Below are positions 17,321 to 26,808 of a stretch of DNA of 64,000 nucleotides, one piece after another. The position numbers were made by a program, and so were the translations under genes. Within the stretch, counting starts at the first letter, position 1; every line of letters begins with the position of its first letter. The notes below the pieces were generated by a model. It ran no database searches and was not told the origin of the DNA. It was given only the letters and a program-made list of their open reading frames with translations. This stretch comes from an uncultured Clostridia bacterium. GTDB taxonomy: Bacteria > Bacillota > Clostridia > Oscillospirales > Acutalibacteraceae. Location: NCBI GenBank assembly GCA_947581635.1, contig CANPVE010000010.1, forward strand, positions 32,072-96,071, read 5' to 3'.

Positions 17321-19768
17321 TTATGACTTGAATTTGTTGTTTTTGTAAATAGATATGCCCGCGTCCATCATAAGCAGCACAATGCCTCCCAGCGCAAGCA
17401 GCACATATATCATTATGGAGTAGTTGTAAGCCCAGCCCATTTCCATCGTGATGCGCTTGGATACCTCGGCGGCAAAAGCGTTCACCTGCTCCTCGAGCGT
17501 AGAAGGCAAACCCAGCAGATACCATATCTGCAAAGCCGAAAGCGCTATTATCACAAGATCGGAGATCATCTTCGGCACCAAATTTCTCACGCTCAACAGG
17601 GTAAATATCACCACCGGAATTATCAGAAGAATGGCATTGAGATAAAATCCCTCAAGCGTGTGATCCATAAGATCAAGGCCTCTGACGAGGCTCAGGCCCG
17701 TTATAGAGCTTGATTTTGCTATAATTTCCGTCCACGTTATCGTGGCAAAGCTCAGGAAGAACAGCACGCCCGCCATTACTGAGAAAAGGCGCATTGCCGT
17801 ACTGAAAAGCCACAGGTTTTCCGGCTCGTCGTCGTCTTCGTCGAGTCCGTCGTCGTTCTTCGGGGCGAGCACCACAGTATTCGCCGCTTCTTCCGGAGTA
17901 ACTTCCATCATCGTTTCGGTGCCGTCGGGCAGTTTAACCAATGCCATGGTTTTGACTGCCTCCATCTTTTCGGCTTCTTTCTTTTTGCGTCTGCGGATTG
18001 CAACGCGGCTCGCGGTCATTACAATCACGCCGCATACAACCAGAGCAAGAGCAGCTATGAGCAGCACGAATATAACATTTATTCTGCGCAGATGATAGGT
18101 TATCTTAAAAGAATGCACCGAGATCGGATGCTCAAAGCCGCCTGGGCGGTAAGCGCCCATGAGCACGTCATTCTTGCCGCCGAGCTGATCGGCACTCCAG
18201 TCAACGTCATATGCGTCGCCCGAGCCTTTGAAGCTGTACATTATCTCGCCGGTATACTGCGAGGGCTTTATCATATCGGTTATATCCACAGATACCGACA
18301 CCGAACGCCTGTTATAAAGGGTAAATTTGTCTTTTCCCTCTATTGATATGGAATTGCCTTTACCTATGTACTGTGCCAAAAGCGTGTTTACATTCTCAAC
18401 TGTATCCTTCGGAGTGGCGACAGTTACGGCATACTGCGTGCCGGAATCGTTGAATTGCCCCACCGTGACGGTGAAGCCGCTGTCTTTGAGGACGCGCTTG
18501 AAGTATGAAGCGGCAAACTGTGCTCCATAATCATGAGTGTCTATGGGAGATACAAGAGTAATTGACTGGCTCACTTTGTCGTCGCCGCTTATTTCCGTAG
18601 CGACGTCGACCTCGCTGAGCTTGTAGACCGTGGAGGAATAAAGCTTGATATCCGCGCCGCCTGCCTTTTTGTAAATAAGGGTTAGAGTTTTGTTTTGGTC
18701 AAAAAGTCCCTCGCCGTTTACTTTCTTTTGGGCAGCGGAGAGGGTCGACCTTTCTCCGTCAAATTCACTCGCGTCCATATTTTTATATGTAATTGTAGCA
18801 TTGCACGAGCCGTCGTTCTCACAGGGGAATTTGTCAAAATTCAATTTCTCGGTGAGTACGCCCGTCTCGGAAAACGCGGTGTAGAGCGACTCGTCCTTGA
18901 CATATTCAAAAGAGCTGCCCTCGCCAAACAATGCGGCGGTACAGACGTTTAACGATTCAGCGGTGCCGCTGATAGAAACGCGGTAGCGCGAAGTGCTGCC
19001 CTCGTCCGAGAGCCATTGTCCGGCGGCATCGCCCACAGTGACCGTCTCCATGAATTTTTGAATGTTGTCTTTGCCGAGCGTTTCCACTGTTTTCTTTGGC
19101 ATATTAAGCACTATCTCGCGCTCATAATCGTCGTCGCCATAGCGTATGGTGTTTATTTCAATGCTGCTCAGTCTGTATTGCGCGACGGTGTCCACCTTTA
19201 TTTTTGAGGACATGAGATTTTGATTGTCGTATGATACGTCATTCAATGTGATTGTAACCGTGTCGGTAAGGCTGGAAAGATCCTGAGAGAGGTTGAGGTC
19301 CTTCTTGATGGCGGTCTTTACCCACGCAAGCAGATCTCTCGATTCAAAATCCTCTGTAAGCGAAAAACCGCTTTTGAAGAGCTGTTCCTCCGGACTTTTG
19401 TAGGCGTACTCCACCGAAGGTGTGCGCCCCAGCAGCGCGGCGGTCTTGGCCTTGTAATCGTCAAGGCTGTCGAACTTGATGGCAAATGTATAGACTACCT
19501 TCGTTTGTTTATCATCACTATATGCATAGGAAAATTCCATCTGTTCAGGGCAGTTGTTTTTCAGACATTCGGTGATGTCAGTCACCTTTTTTTTGGAAAA
19601 CATCAGAGAGCTGTCGGAAAGTTCGTCGCACACTATGACGCGCTCCCCCGCGAAATCGCTGTTTATCTTCATGTCGGTTTTCATTCCGCAGCCGGTCAGC
19701 AACGCGATAAAGGCGCAGCAGAACAGGGCGGCCAAAAGCTTTGTGCGGCTTACAGAAACTTTTTTCAC
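17321..19768 (-). CDS. Large lipoprotein with C-terminal membrane segments
   Basis: About 815 residues from a GTG start at 19768, chosen because GAGGGAG lies 6-8 nt upstream and the signal peptide starts there (VKKVSVSRTKLLAALFCCAF). The lipobox is LTGC. A long extracytoplasmic region of repeated beta-rich modules follows (recurring TVTITL, TVTFTL-like strands). Then comes one membrane helix (VIFVLLIAALALVVCGVIVM), a basic and acidic cytoplasmic loop, and about four more helices at the C-terminus. The early MKINSDFAGERVIVCDE is reminiscent of LppM/DUF3153-type domains. No function can be assigned. Confidence 0.65.
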   Translation of the reverse strand: MKKVSVSRTKLLAALFCCAFIALLTGCGMKTDMKINSDFAGERVIVCDELSDSSLMFSKKKVTDITECLKNNCPEQMEFSYAYSDDKQTKVVYTFAIKFDSLDDYKAKTAALLGRTPSVEYAYKSPEEQLFKSGFSLTEDFESRDLLAWVKTAIKKDLNLSQDLSSLTDTVTITLNDVSYDNQNLMSSKIKVDTVAQYRLSSIEINTIRYGDDDYEREIVLNMPKKTVETLGKDNIQKFMETVTVGDAAGQWLSDEGSTSRYRVSISGTAESLNVCTAALFGEGSSFEYVKDESLYTAFSETGVLTEKLNFDKFPCENDGSCNATITYKNMDASEFDGERSTLSAAQKKVNGEGLFDQNKTLTLIYKKAGGADIKLYSSTVYKLSEVDVATEISGDDKVSQSITLVSPIDTHDYGAQFAASYFKRVLKDSGFTVTVGQFNDSGTQYAVTVATPKDTVENVNTLLAQYIGKGNSISIEGKDKFTLYNRRSVSVSVDITDMIKPSQYTGEIMYSFKGSGDAYDVDWSADQLGGKNDVLMGAYRPGGFEHPISVHSFKITYHLRRINVIFVLLIAALALVVCGVIVMTASRVAIRRRKKKEAEKMEAVKTMALVKLPDGTETMMEVTPEEAANTVVLAPKNDDGLDEDDDEPENLWLFSTAMRLFSVMAGVLFFLSFATITWTEIIAKSSSITGLSLVRGLDLMDHTLEGFYLNAILLIIPVVIFTLLSVRNLVPKMISDLVIIALSALQIWYLLGLPSTLEEQVNAFAAEVSKRITMEMGWAYNYSIMIYVLLALGGIVLLMMDAGISIYKNNKFKS

Positions 19769-19898
19769 AAAAATCTCTCCCTCTTGAAAAATTGCAGCGC
19801 GGCAATTTTTAGTAGTTTTTGGTATTTTTCCTATATCGATCAATTAAAATAAAGCAACTCAACGGTCCCGGCGCGTCAAACGAGCCTGCACCTTTTTA

Positions 19899-19927
19899 AT
19901 TATATAATAAAATAACGCCAACGTCAA
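19899..19927 (-). promoter_or_regulatory. Sigma-A promoter of the lipoprotein pair
   Basis: On the minus strand TTGACG (19922-19927) and TATAAT (19899-19904) are 17 nt apart, about 130 nt upstream of the GTG start. The rest of the gap 19769-20085 holds only this promoter and the terminator at 20013-20057. Confidence 0.75.
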
Positions 19928-20012
19928 TCGAATAAAACCTTAATTATTAAAAAATATACTTTATAAAAGTTTAAAGCAAAGCTGAAACTTAATTCTACTA
20001 TAAATATAAAAA

Positions 20013-20057
20013 TTTCCCGAATCATCCAGTTCTCAAGGCACGGACAAAATCGGGAAA
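20013..20057 (-). terminator. Terminator of the acidic-repeat protein gene
   Basis: The arms TTTCCCGA (20013-20020) and TCGGGAAA (20050-20057) pair, and the minus strand continues with TTTTTAT. The loop is long (29 nt), so strength is uncertain. Confidence 0.6.
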
Positions 20058-20085
20058 CTTTTAATCTTTAATTTTTAATTTGTAA

Positions 20086-21684
20086 TTAATTATCCGATGC
20101 GGACACATTGTGCGACGCGTCTGAACCCGACACATTAGAGTCGGACTCCTTGTTCCAAGGCAGCCACGATGTGTCAATGCTTGATGTATCAATATAGTGG
20201 GGCTTCGCGCTTTCCACATGAATGGATATGTCCTTAACGCTCTGGGTATCCATAGCCTTTGAATAGTCAACATAGAAATTCATGTCGTCGACCTGATACA
20301 TATAAACGTCTTCGCGGCCTTCCACAGGCACGGAATAGCTCAGCACCGTATAAGCGAGCATGAAACCGTAGTCACTGGTATCTATATCGGGAACGAGACC
20401 TGAAATAGCGTTGCCGGCGAGCAGTGTGTAATATCCTGACGGATTTTCGGTATCGTCAATCTTGGAATTAAAGGTTATATCCATTGAAACCAGCTTGCCA
20501 AAGCGCACGTTTGCCGCAATATTTACCATACCGTCAAATTTTGTCACGGTCTTGCCGCTCTTGAGATCCTTGATATCTTTGTCAGTAAAGGTACATTCTT
20601 CATCGCTATACGACACAGTGTCTATCCCAAGCATACTTCCGTATGAGAAATCGTTTGTGCGGCAGGAATTGAATCTGTCCGTATAGGACACAATGCCGAC
20701 ATTCATACTGCGCTGGAATTTGCTTCCAAACAAAAATGCTCCCACTACGACGAGTATAGAAACGCAAAACGTTATGAGCATTGTGACAGTGGCAGTCTTG
20801 CCTGAAACTATTTTCTTCGGGCGAGTCTCGTCCTCATCATAGTCCAGATAGTCGTCATCATCAAAATCCTCGGCGGCTTCTTCCGATTCTTCCTCCGCTT
20901 CGGTTTCTCCGTCGGCTTCTTCCGATTCTTCCTCCACTTCGGTTTCTTCGGCGACTTCTTCCGATTCTTCCTCCGCTTCGGTTTCTCCGTCGGCTTCTTC
21001 CGATTCTTCCTCCACTTCGGTTTCTTCGGCGACTTCTTCTGATTCTTCCTCCACTTCGGTTTCTTCGGCGGCTTCTTCCGATTCTTCCTCTGCTTCGGTT
21101 TCTTCGGCGGCTTCTTCCGATTCCTCTTCAGCTTCGGTTTCTTCGGCGGCTTCTTCTGATTCTTCCTCAGCTTCGGTTTCTTCGGCGGCTTCTTCTGATT
21201 CTTCCTCAGCTTCGGTTTCCTCGTCGGCTTCTTCTGATTCTTCCTCCGCTTCGGTTTCTTCGGCGACTTCTTCCGATTCTTCTTCTGCTTCAGTTTCCTC
21301 GTCGGCTTCTTCCGATTCTTCTTCTGCTTCAGTTTCCTCGTCGGCTTCTTCCGATTCTTCTTCCGCTTCGGTTTCCTCGGCGGCTTCTTCCGATTCTTCT
21401 TCCGCTTCGGTTTCTTCGGCGGCTTCTTCCGATTCTTCCTCTGCTTCGGTTTCTTCGTCGGCTTCTTCCGATTCTTCTTCCGCTTCGGTTTCCTCGGCGG
21501 CTTCTTCCGATTCGGTCTCCTCGGTGGCCTTTTCCATCTCTGCAGCCTCAGCAGCCTTCTCCATAGCTTCTTCTGCCACGTCCTCGGCAGCTTCGACAAC
21601 CTGTTCGGTATTTTCTTTCGGAGTCTCTACTTTATTTATCTCTTGTTTCTCTGCTTTATTCTCACGGCGCTTGTTTTTAGCCAT
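20086..21684 (-). CDS. Acidic tandem-repeat membrane protein
   Basis: A 532-residue protein in three parts. A Lys/Glu-rich start (1-60) leads into about 16 tandem copies of a 13-residue acidic unit (consensus ETEAEEESEEAAE, about 65-280). One membrane helix follows (TVTMLITFCVSILVVVGAFL). The C-terminal region of about 200 residues (SYTDRFNSCRTNDFSYGSML and on) is probably outside the cell and ends in a Ser/Asn/Asp-rich tail. With no signal peptide, the acidic part should be cytoplasmic. The ribosome-binding site GAGGAG precedes ATG at 21684. I do not recognise the family. Confidence 0.7.
   Translation of the reverse strand: MAKNKRRENKAEKQEINKVETPKENTEQVVEAAEDVAEEAMEKAAEAAEMEKATEETESEEAAEETEAEEESEEADEETEAEEESEEAAEETEAEEESEEAAEETEAEEESEEADEETEAEEESEEADEETEAEEESEEVAEETEAEEESEEADEETEAEEESEEAAEETEAEEESEEAAEETEAEEESEEAAEETEAEEESEEAAEETEVEEESEEVAEETEVEEESEEADGETEAEEESEEVAEETEVEEESEEADGETEAEEESEEAAEDFDDDDYLDYDEDETRPKKIVSGKTATVTMLITFCVSILVVVGAFLFGSKFQRSMNVGIVSYTDRFNSCRTNDFSYGSMLGIDTVSYSDEECTFTDKDIKDLKSGKTVTKFDGMVNIAANVRFGKLVSMDITFNSKIDDTENPSGYYTLLAGNAISGLVPDIDTSDYGFMLAYTVLSYSVPVEGREDVYMYQVDDMNFYVDYSKAMDTQSVKDISIHVESAKPHYIDTSSIDTSWLPWNKESDSNVSGSDASHNVSASDN
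20871..21510 (-). repeat. 39-nt tandem repeat array inside the acidic protein gene
   Basis: About 16 copies of a 39-nt unit encode the 13-residue acidic repeat. Units differ mostly at the last three residues (ADE, AAE, VAE, ADG) and at one Ala/Val position. Some adjacent pairs are near-identical, which points to recent slippage or unequal exchange. Confidence 0.9.
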
Positions 21685-21869
21685 CTTTAAATTACTCCTC
21701 TCGGAATTAAAATTCGTGTCTCATTTTTATTGCAGCTTAATGAACGCGTTTCCAAATACAATCAAGAGCTAAGCGCTCTCAGTATATTTTCGCACATATT
21801 GCGAAAAAAGGCAAGTGTTTTAAAAAAAATTAACTATTTGAACGTATAAAAAACGCAAAAAAACTGAAA

Positions 21870-22439
21870 TTACACATCTTTAAAAAGCTCTCGGCAGCTG
21901 TAAATATATGTAATTCCGGAAAGTATCGTCGCGGCAACTGCTGCATACAACATGATTACGGAAATTGTCAGCAACAAGTCCCCCACCGCAGCGGGAATAA
22001 AGGTGAATTCGCGCATTGCACAGCCGCAGAATATTCCTATAATTGACATCATCTGCGTCACGGTTTTAATTTTGCCCCAGATATTCGCAGGAATCACCAT
22101 GCCTTTGTCAACCGCTACCATTCGCATTGACGTGACAAGAAATTCGCGAAAAAGTATAACCACAACCACCCACGCGCCGCATATTTCCTCCTGCACGAAA
22201 CACACCAGCGTGGACATTATAAGCATTTTGTCAGCCACAGGATCCATCAGCTTGCCGAAATCGGTTATCAGGTTGCGGCTGCGCGCTATCTTTCCGTCAA
22301 GCATATCTGTCAGCGACGCAAGCCCGAAGCATATGCCTCCCAGCAGCCAGCGATAGGGTATGCCCTCCACCAGAATGAATACCATTACCACAGGTATGAA
22401 AAGTATCCGCAGAACCGTGAGTTTATTGGGAAGATTCAT
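21870..22439 (-). CDS. pgsA: CDP-diacylglycerol-glycerol-3-phosphate 3-phosphatidyltransferase
   Basis: This membrane enzyme makes phosphatidylglycerol-phosphate, the first committed step to phosphatidylglycerol and cardiolipin. About 189 residues with several membrane helices. The CDP-alcohol phosphotransferase motif DMLDGKIARSRN..DFGKLMDPVADK is complete, with all its aspartates. ATG at 22439 is preferred over the GTG six bases upstream because AGGTG fits it. It follows rimO by about 20 nt, a frequent pairing in firmicutes. Confidence 0.95.
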   Translation of the reverse strand: MNLPNKLTVLRILFIPVVMVFILVEGIPYRWLLGGICFGLASLTDMLDGKIARSRNLITDFGKLMDPVADKMLIMSTLVCFVQEEICGAWVVVVILFREFLVTSMRMVAVDKGMVIPANIWGKIKTVTQMMSIIGIFCGCAMREFTFIPAAVGDLLLTISVIMLYAAVAATILSGITYIYSCRELFKDV

Positions 22440-22462
22440 CTTCACCTTTCTCCCTTCAAAAA

Positions 22463-23791
22463 TTATACGGTATGCCCCACCAGATCACAGCCCATGAAGT
22501 CGGTTATCTCCACTCGAGTGAAATCCCCCATGGTGAATTTTTTGCCATCGGTGTCAAAAAATATTTTCCCGTCTATCTCTGGCGCCTCTCCTTGAGAACG
22601 TCCGTAGCAGCATTCTGCCAGCCTGTCGTAACCCTCGACTATCACATCGAGCTGCCTGCCTATCATGCTCTCGCACCATTCGTCGGTTATGCGCGACTGT
22701 TCGTCTATAATGGATTCCTCACGCTGCGCCGCAGTCTCCTCGTCCACTCTGTCGGGTAGATCGCAGGCGGGAGTGTCCTCTTCCGCCGACCAGATGAAAC
22801 AGCCCAGACGCTCGAATTTCACTCCACGAACAAAATCAATAAGCTCCTCAAAATCCTCCTGAGTTTCCCCCGGAAATGCCGTCATCAGCGTGGTGCGGAG
22901 AGTGACTCCCGGTATTCTCTCGCGAATATGCTCAATAAGCGCGGTGAGGGTTTCCCTGTCGCCCGGGCGATGCATGGCGCGGAGTATCTTTTTACTGACG
23001 TGCTGTATCGGCATATCTATGTATTTACACATCTTCGGTTGATTTGCTATCACGTCCAACAGCTCGTCTGTAATCTTTTCGGGATAACAATACAGCACAC
23101 GGATCCACTCTATGCCATCAACTTCGCAGAGCCTGTTCAGCAATTCGGGCAGCATACGCTTGCCGTACAGGTCTGTGCCGTATTCCGTGGTATCCTGCGC
23201 CACGACAGTAAGCTCCTTGACGCCGCGATTTGCCAGCATTTTGGTTTCCTCAACCAATTCCTCCATCGGGCGCGAACGGAATCTGCCGCGTATCATGGGA
23301 ATGGCGCAGAAAGCGCATTTGTTGTTGCAGCCTTCAGCTATCTTGAGGTATGTGTAATAAGGCAAAGTGGTCTGTATTCTTCTGCCGCAGAGTTGAAGTT
23401 CTTCTTTTTCTCCGTAGACGCCGAAACCTTTCTCATCGAGTGAGCGCCGCACGATTTCAGCTATCTTTTGGTTAGCTCCTATACCCACCACCGCGTCGAC
23501 TTCGGGTATCTCCTCGAGGATTGAATCGCGATACCTCTCGGCGAGACAGCCTGTGACGATCAGAGTTTTTATCCTGCCCTCGTTTTTGAGAGCCGCCAAT
23601 TCCAAAATTTCCTCGATAGCCTCGGCTTTCGCGCTCTCGATAAATCCGCAGGTATTCACTATGGCAACATCAGCCATAGCCGCGTCCTCCACAAGTTTGA
23701 AGCCGGCATCCGCAAGACACCCAAGCATAAGCTCAGCGTCAACCTGATTTTTTGGACATCCCAAGCTCACCATTCCTACTTTAACCGCCAT
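22463..23791 (-). CDS. rimO: Ribosomal protein S12 methylthiotransferase
   Basis: This radical-SAM enzyme adds a methylthio group to an aspartate of ribosomal protein S12. In 442 residues it shows the three cysteines of the N-terminal MTTase domain (GCPKNQVDAE, NTCGFIES, VTGCLAERY). The radical-SAM cluster motif CNNKCAFCAIP and a C-terminal TRAM domain are also present. The RimO-type features favour it over MiaB. It is the first gene of a rimO-pgsA unit. Confidence 0.93.
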   Translation of the reverse strand: MAVKVGMVSLGCPKNQVDAELMLGCLADAGFKLVEDAAMADVAIVNTCGFIESAKAEAIEEILELAALKNEGRIKTLIVTGCLAERYRDSILEEIPEVDAVVGIGANQKIAEIVRRSLDEKGFGVYGEKEELQLCGRRIQTTLPYYTYLKIAEGCNNKCAFCAIPMIRGRFRSRPMEELVEETKMLANRGVKELTVVAQDTTEYGTDLYGKRMLPELLNRLCEVDGIEWIRVLYCYPEKITDELLDVIANQPKMCKYIDMPIQHVSKKILRAMHRPGDRETLTALIEHIRERIPGVTLRTTLMTAFPGETQEDFEELIDFVRGVKFERLGCFIWSAEEDTPACDLPDRVDEETAAQREESIIDEQSRITDEWCESMIGRQLDVIVEGYDRLAECCYGRSQGEAPEIDGKIFFDTDGKKFTMGDFTRVEITDFMGCDLVGHTV

Positions 23792-23841
23792 AATTCGTTC
23801 GTCGCTCCTTCTTTATTCAATATAAAACACACGACCCATTC

Positions 23842-23850
23842 ATTATATCA
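23842..23850 (-). promoter_or_regulatory. Extended -10 promoter of rimO-pgsA
   Basis: TGATATAAT on the minus strand gives a perfect -10 with the TG extension, about 50 nt upstream of rimO. No good -35 is seen. Confidence 0.5.
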
Positions 23851-23956
23851 TACTATTGCAACATTTCATATATTTTTTTGTACAAAATTAAAATATTTTT
23901 TATTTTTGCAATCGAAAAAACGGGGGTAAAATTTTCATAAAAGTGTCGTTTGATTT

Positions 23957-24008
23957 GTATTCGCTTTGGTTATTCTTTGACCTTGCTGCACTTTGCCCGT
24001 TCCGCTAT
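23957..24008 (-). repeat. Intergenic hairpin repeat, copy R2 (3-prime tail only)
   Basis: This truncated copy retains only the tail module (GCGGAACGGGCAAAGTGC, then AGCGAATACA) matching the 3-prime part of R5 and R11. The hairpin part is missing. The rest of the gap 23792-24123 contains only the two promoters listed. Confidence 0.6.
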
Positions 24009-24052
24009 TAATTTTTAATGTTCTTGCCGCCGTCTGTAAACGCATTTTTTTG

Positions 24053-24081
24053 TTGAAATTTCTTAATGAATGATGTATAAT
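24053..24081 (+). promoter_or_regulatory. Sigma-A promoter of the small-multidrug-export-type gene
   Basis: TTGAAA (24053-24058) and TATAAT (24076-24081) are 17 nt apart. The -10 lies downstream of an in-frame ATG at 24070, so translation must start later, at 24124. Confidence 0.75.
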
Positions 24082-24123
24082 ATGAAGTATCTTTTTTGCA
24101 TATTTGTTTGGAGCGTGTCAAAT

Positions 24124-24714
24124 ATGGTAGAGGCTTTACAGACTTTCTTTCAGGAGAATTTTCCCCCTCAACTTGCGGTGCTGCTTATATCAATGATTCC
24201 TTTGGTGGAGTGCAGGGGAGCCATTCCCTTCGGCATGGTCGTGCTCAATCTGCCTATGTGGGAAGTGGTCCCGATAGCCATAATAGGAAATATAATCCCG
24301 GTGCCGTTCATACTGCTTCTTATCCGTCCGGTGATAAATTGGTTCAAAAAAACAAAGCTCTTTCGCCCGCTCGCCGAGTGGCTGGAGGCAAAGGCGGACA
24401 AGAAAAAGGACAAGGTGCTCAAATACAGTAAATGGGGACTTTTTGCCTTTGTCGCCATTCCGATACCCGGGACAGGCGCGTGGACAGGCGCTCTGATTGC
24501 CGCGCTGCTTGATCTGAGAGTGAGGAGTGCTTTTTTCACTATACTCATGGGTATGATATGCGCCGCGTTGATAATGACAGTGGGTTCGGCTTTGGTTGAC
24601 GGCGTGTTATCGGGACAGTGGCCCGCCGAATTCGAGGCAATCGGCGAGTATCTGGGAACGGCTAAGGACTACATAACTTCATTTTTTTCCGACCACAGCG
24701 TTGCTGTTTCGTAA
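24124..24714 (+). CDS. Putative small multi-drug export family protein (COG2426-type)
   Basis: About 196 residues with five or so membrane segments. The conserved core SMIPLVECRGAIPFGMVVLN, then NIIPVPFILLLIRPV and VAIPIPGTGAWTGALIAALL, matches the family annotated as small multi-drug export protein. Transport of drugs is not shown for most members. The start MVEALQTFFQ is chosen because the promoter's -10 lies past the earlier ATGs and GGAG precedes 24124. Confidence 0.8.
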   Translation: MVEALQTFFQENFPPQLAVLLISMIPLVECRGAIPFGMVVLNLPMWEVVPIAIIGNIIPVPFILLLIRPVINWFKKTKLFRPLAEWLEAKADKKKDKVLKYSKWGLFAFVAIPIPGTGAWTGALIAALLDLRVRSAFFTILMGMICAALIMTVGSALVDGVLSGQWPAEFEAIGEYLGTAKDYITSFFSDHSVAVS

Positions 24715-24807
24715 TTCTTTCAACCTCTGCATATAAGTACAGTTTGATTCCATTCGGATGCTGCCCACGTCTGTTTTGTTTAATAACCGAAAAGTGGTGT
24801 TTGAAAA

Positions 24808-26358
24808 ATGAAAAGCATAAAAAGCATGATAAAAGCGGTGGCAGCGGCTATTCTGAGATTTTTCGCCCGTATAGCTGTGGAATTCAACAGTATATTCAAC
24901 AAGGGCAGACCGTCCGACAACCCCGCCGGCAAGGGTACGGGCAATGAAGCGCGCCCCCGCAAACGATTGGTTGACGGCGTGGATGCGGACAGATTTACGC
25001 GCCTGTGCGTGGTATTGGTAGTGGGATTTGTCACCGCAATAGGCGCAGTACTGGTGGCGGCGGCAGTCAATTCCGGCGGCCGCGAGATACCCGTTGAACA
25101 GCAGGACTTCAACAAAGGCACCGACAGTCTGACGTTATCGATAGGCGGCAATATCATGCCCACCCGCAATATGCTGGACTGCGCGCTCAACGACGGAGGA
25201 TATAATTTCAACAACTATATGTCGGAGCTTTCCTCTGCGATGTCGGCCGATATATCAATAGCGGGACTTTGCGGTCAGATAGACGTAAACGGCAGGAACA
25301 AGGGCGTGTGCGGCTTCGACGATGGAATGAATTATCCCGACGAGCTTGCGCAGGCGATATCTGAGACGGGCATAAATTATGTATTCGGCGCGAATCATTA
25401 CGCATTTGCCAACGGCTACGACGGAATGTGCGCTTCAATCTCAAACCTTCATACCAACTCCGTGGGCGTGATAGGCCTCACCAACACCGATTCCCGCAAG
25501 CTCAATGCAAGTGTTGTCCGCATGAACGGCATAGGCGTTGGGATCGCCGGCTACAATTGCGTGGACAGTACATCTTATGGCGCACTGTCCAACGAACAAA
25601 AGACTTACATAGTTCAACCCGGCAACGATGTGGATGCTCTGGCAGACAGAGCGACGGCGGATATAGCCAAAATGCGCGGCAACGGTGCGGAATTCATAGT
25701 AATATGCATCAATTGGGGCAGCGCGGGCAGTCTGGAACCAAGCGAATTTATGAAGCAGTCCTCCAGGAAGATAGCCGAGGCGGGCGCCGACATTATCATA
25801 GGATACGGGGCGCTTGTCACACTCGACGCCGAAGTGCTGCAATACCAAAACGCCGGCGTTGACAAAGAATGTTACGTGTTTTATTCGCTCGGGGTACTGT
25901 TGGGTGACAACAGCTACAGCAGCAGGACGCTTGACTCTTTGAGCAAGATCAAGAAGCCCTCGGATTCGCAGAAAAAGCAGCTTAACGAGGAAAAACGCCG
26001 AGTGGAGACTGTCAATAAGGCGATGTCGCGCAGTATGACGGTGACTTTCAGTGTGGTACGCGGCAAAAACGGTTCGGTGAGCGTGGAGAGTGCGGCATAT
26101 CGTCCTATATATGTCGTAAAGAACGCCGTGCAGGGAGAGGAAAATTCCCATTTGAAATATATGGTTGTAGAGGCGTCAAGATATATCTCGGCTCAACAGA
26201 GGCCCGAAATATTTTCCGACGACACACAGTGGCAGCTATGCCGCGAAGCATTCACAGAGATATGCGCGCTGGCTGACAAAACCGATGGCAAGCTGATACT
26301 CGCGGACTTTGCAAATGATGCGGGTCAGCCCGATAACGATACCGACACCAAAATTTAA
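24808..26358 (+). CDS. CapA-like (PGA_cap fold) membrane-anchored protein with degenerate active site
   Basis: A 516-residue protein with one membrane helix near residues 70-90 and a large extracytoplasmic domain. Segments line up with the CapA/poly-gamma-glutamate capsule calcineurin-like fold: LSIGGNIMPTRN, GANHYAFANGYDGM, and INWGSAG..EAGADIIIGYG. Key metal-binding residues look changed. The GD of motif 1 reads GN, the HWG of motif 3 reads NWG, and the GHHPH of motif 4 reads GYGAL. It is therefore probably not an active phosphoesterase. It lies upstream of the ATP-grasp-like gene. Confidence 0.7.
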   Translation: MKSIKSMIKAVAAAILRFFARIAVEFNSIFNKGRPSDNPAGKGTGNEARPRKRLVDGVDADRFTRLCVVLVVGFVTAIGAVLVAAAVNSGGREIPVEQQDFNKGTDSLTLSIGGNIMPTRNMLDCALNDGGYNFNNYMSELSSAMSADISIAGLCGQIDVNGRNKGVCGFDDGMNYPDELAQAISETGINYVFGANHYAFANGYDGMCASISNLHTNSVGVIGLTNTDSRKLNASVVRMNGIGVGIAGYNCVDSTSYGALSNEQKTYIVQPGNDVDALADRATADIAKMRGNGAEFIVICINWGSAGSLEPSEFMKQSSRKIAEAGADIIIGYGALVTLDAEVLQYQNAGVDKECYVFYSLGVLLGDNSYSSRTLDSLSKIKKPSDSQKKQLNEEKRRVETVNKAMSRSMTVTFSVVRGKNGSVSVESAAYRPIYVVKNAVQGEENSHLKYMVVEASRYISAQQRPEIFSDDTQWQLCREAFTEICALADKTDGKLILADFANDAGQPDNDTDTKI

Positions 26359-26400
26359 ACCTCTCGTATCTCTGTACTCCCTCTGATTTTTGATAATGAT

Positions 26401-26440
26401 GCCGCCCTGCTGCGGAAATTGTGGGGCGGCCTTTTTTGTT
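26401..26440 (+). terminator. Terminator of the CapA-like gene
   Basis: The arms GCCGCCC (26401-26407) and GGGCGGC (26424-26430) are followed by CTTTTTTGTTT. Confidence 0.85.
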
Positions 26441-26604
26441 TCTTATTTGACATGGAAAAATTACCCATAAATCGACAAATTAATACGGGCTTTTTATTGT
26501 ATAATTACTTACCGATATCCAATAATTTTATGCGGAGTGTGCAGACCCTTAAACTTGGAGTTTTTTGTAATGGAAAAGTTCGGTGAAAATTGGTTGGCCT
26601 CTTC

Positions 26605-26770
26605 TGAATTCGCCCAGATTGTGTCTTAATCTTGGCTTGTTTTGCTCGCTCAGCCTTCGGCTTCGCTCGTGAGGCGCTGCCTCACTCTCCGCCATGGGCG
26701 CTGCCCCTGGACCCTGCAAGGAGGAATTATCCCCCTTGACTCCCATATAGCTCCGCTCGCTTGATTTTGG
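26605..26770 (-). repeat. Intergenic hairpin repeat, copy R3
   Basis: A nearly full-length copy in minus orientation. It is very similar to R4 at 28104-28281, including the shared tail AGATTAAGACACA and CTGGGCGAA. R3 and R4 therefore flank the ATP-grasp-like gene as inverted repeats. It is one of the copies that is not directly behind a co-oriented gene. Confidence 0.85.
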
Positions 26771-26808
26771 CTTTTTTTATTGATTTGTCCGTCGTTCAAA
26801 TAAAACGG

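Noticed and set aside
20808..21599. A 263-codon open frame overlapping the acidic-repeat gene, encoding a Lys/Pro/Arg-rich repeat protein.
   Set aside because: It is the +1 shadow of the acidic 39-nt repeat. A 39-nt unit without stops stays open in another frame. It lacks a start signal and any folded region.
26549..26746. Small open frames starting MGVKGDNSS or MGVQGDNSS in several repeat copies (also at 28124, 28380, 57125, 57534 and 63645).
   Set aside because: The frame is not kept in all copies (R8 lacks the ATG and R11 is in another frame). Base changes preserve hairpin pairing rather than codons. A structured nucleic acid explains the conservation better.
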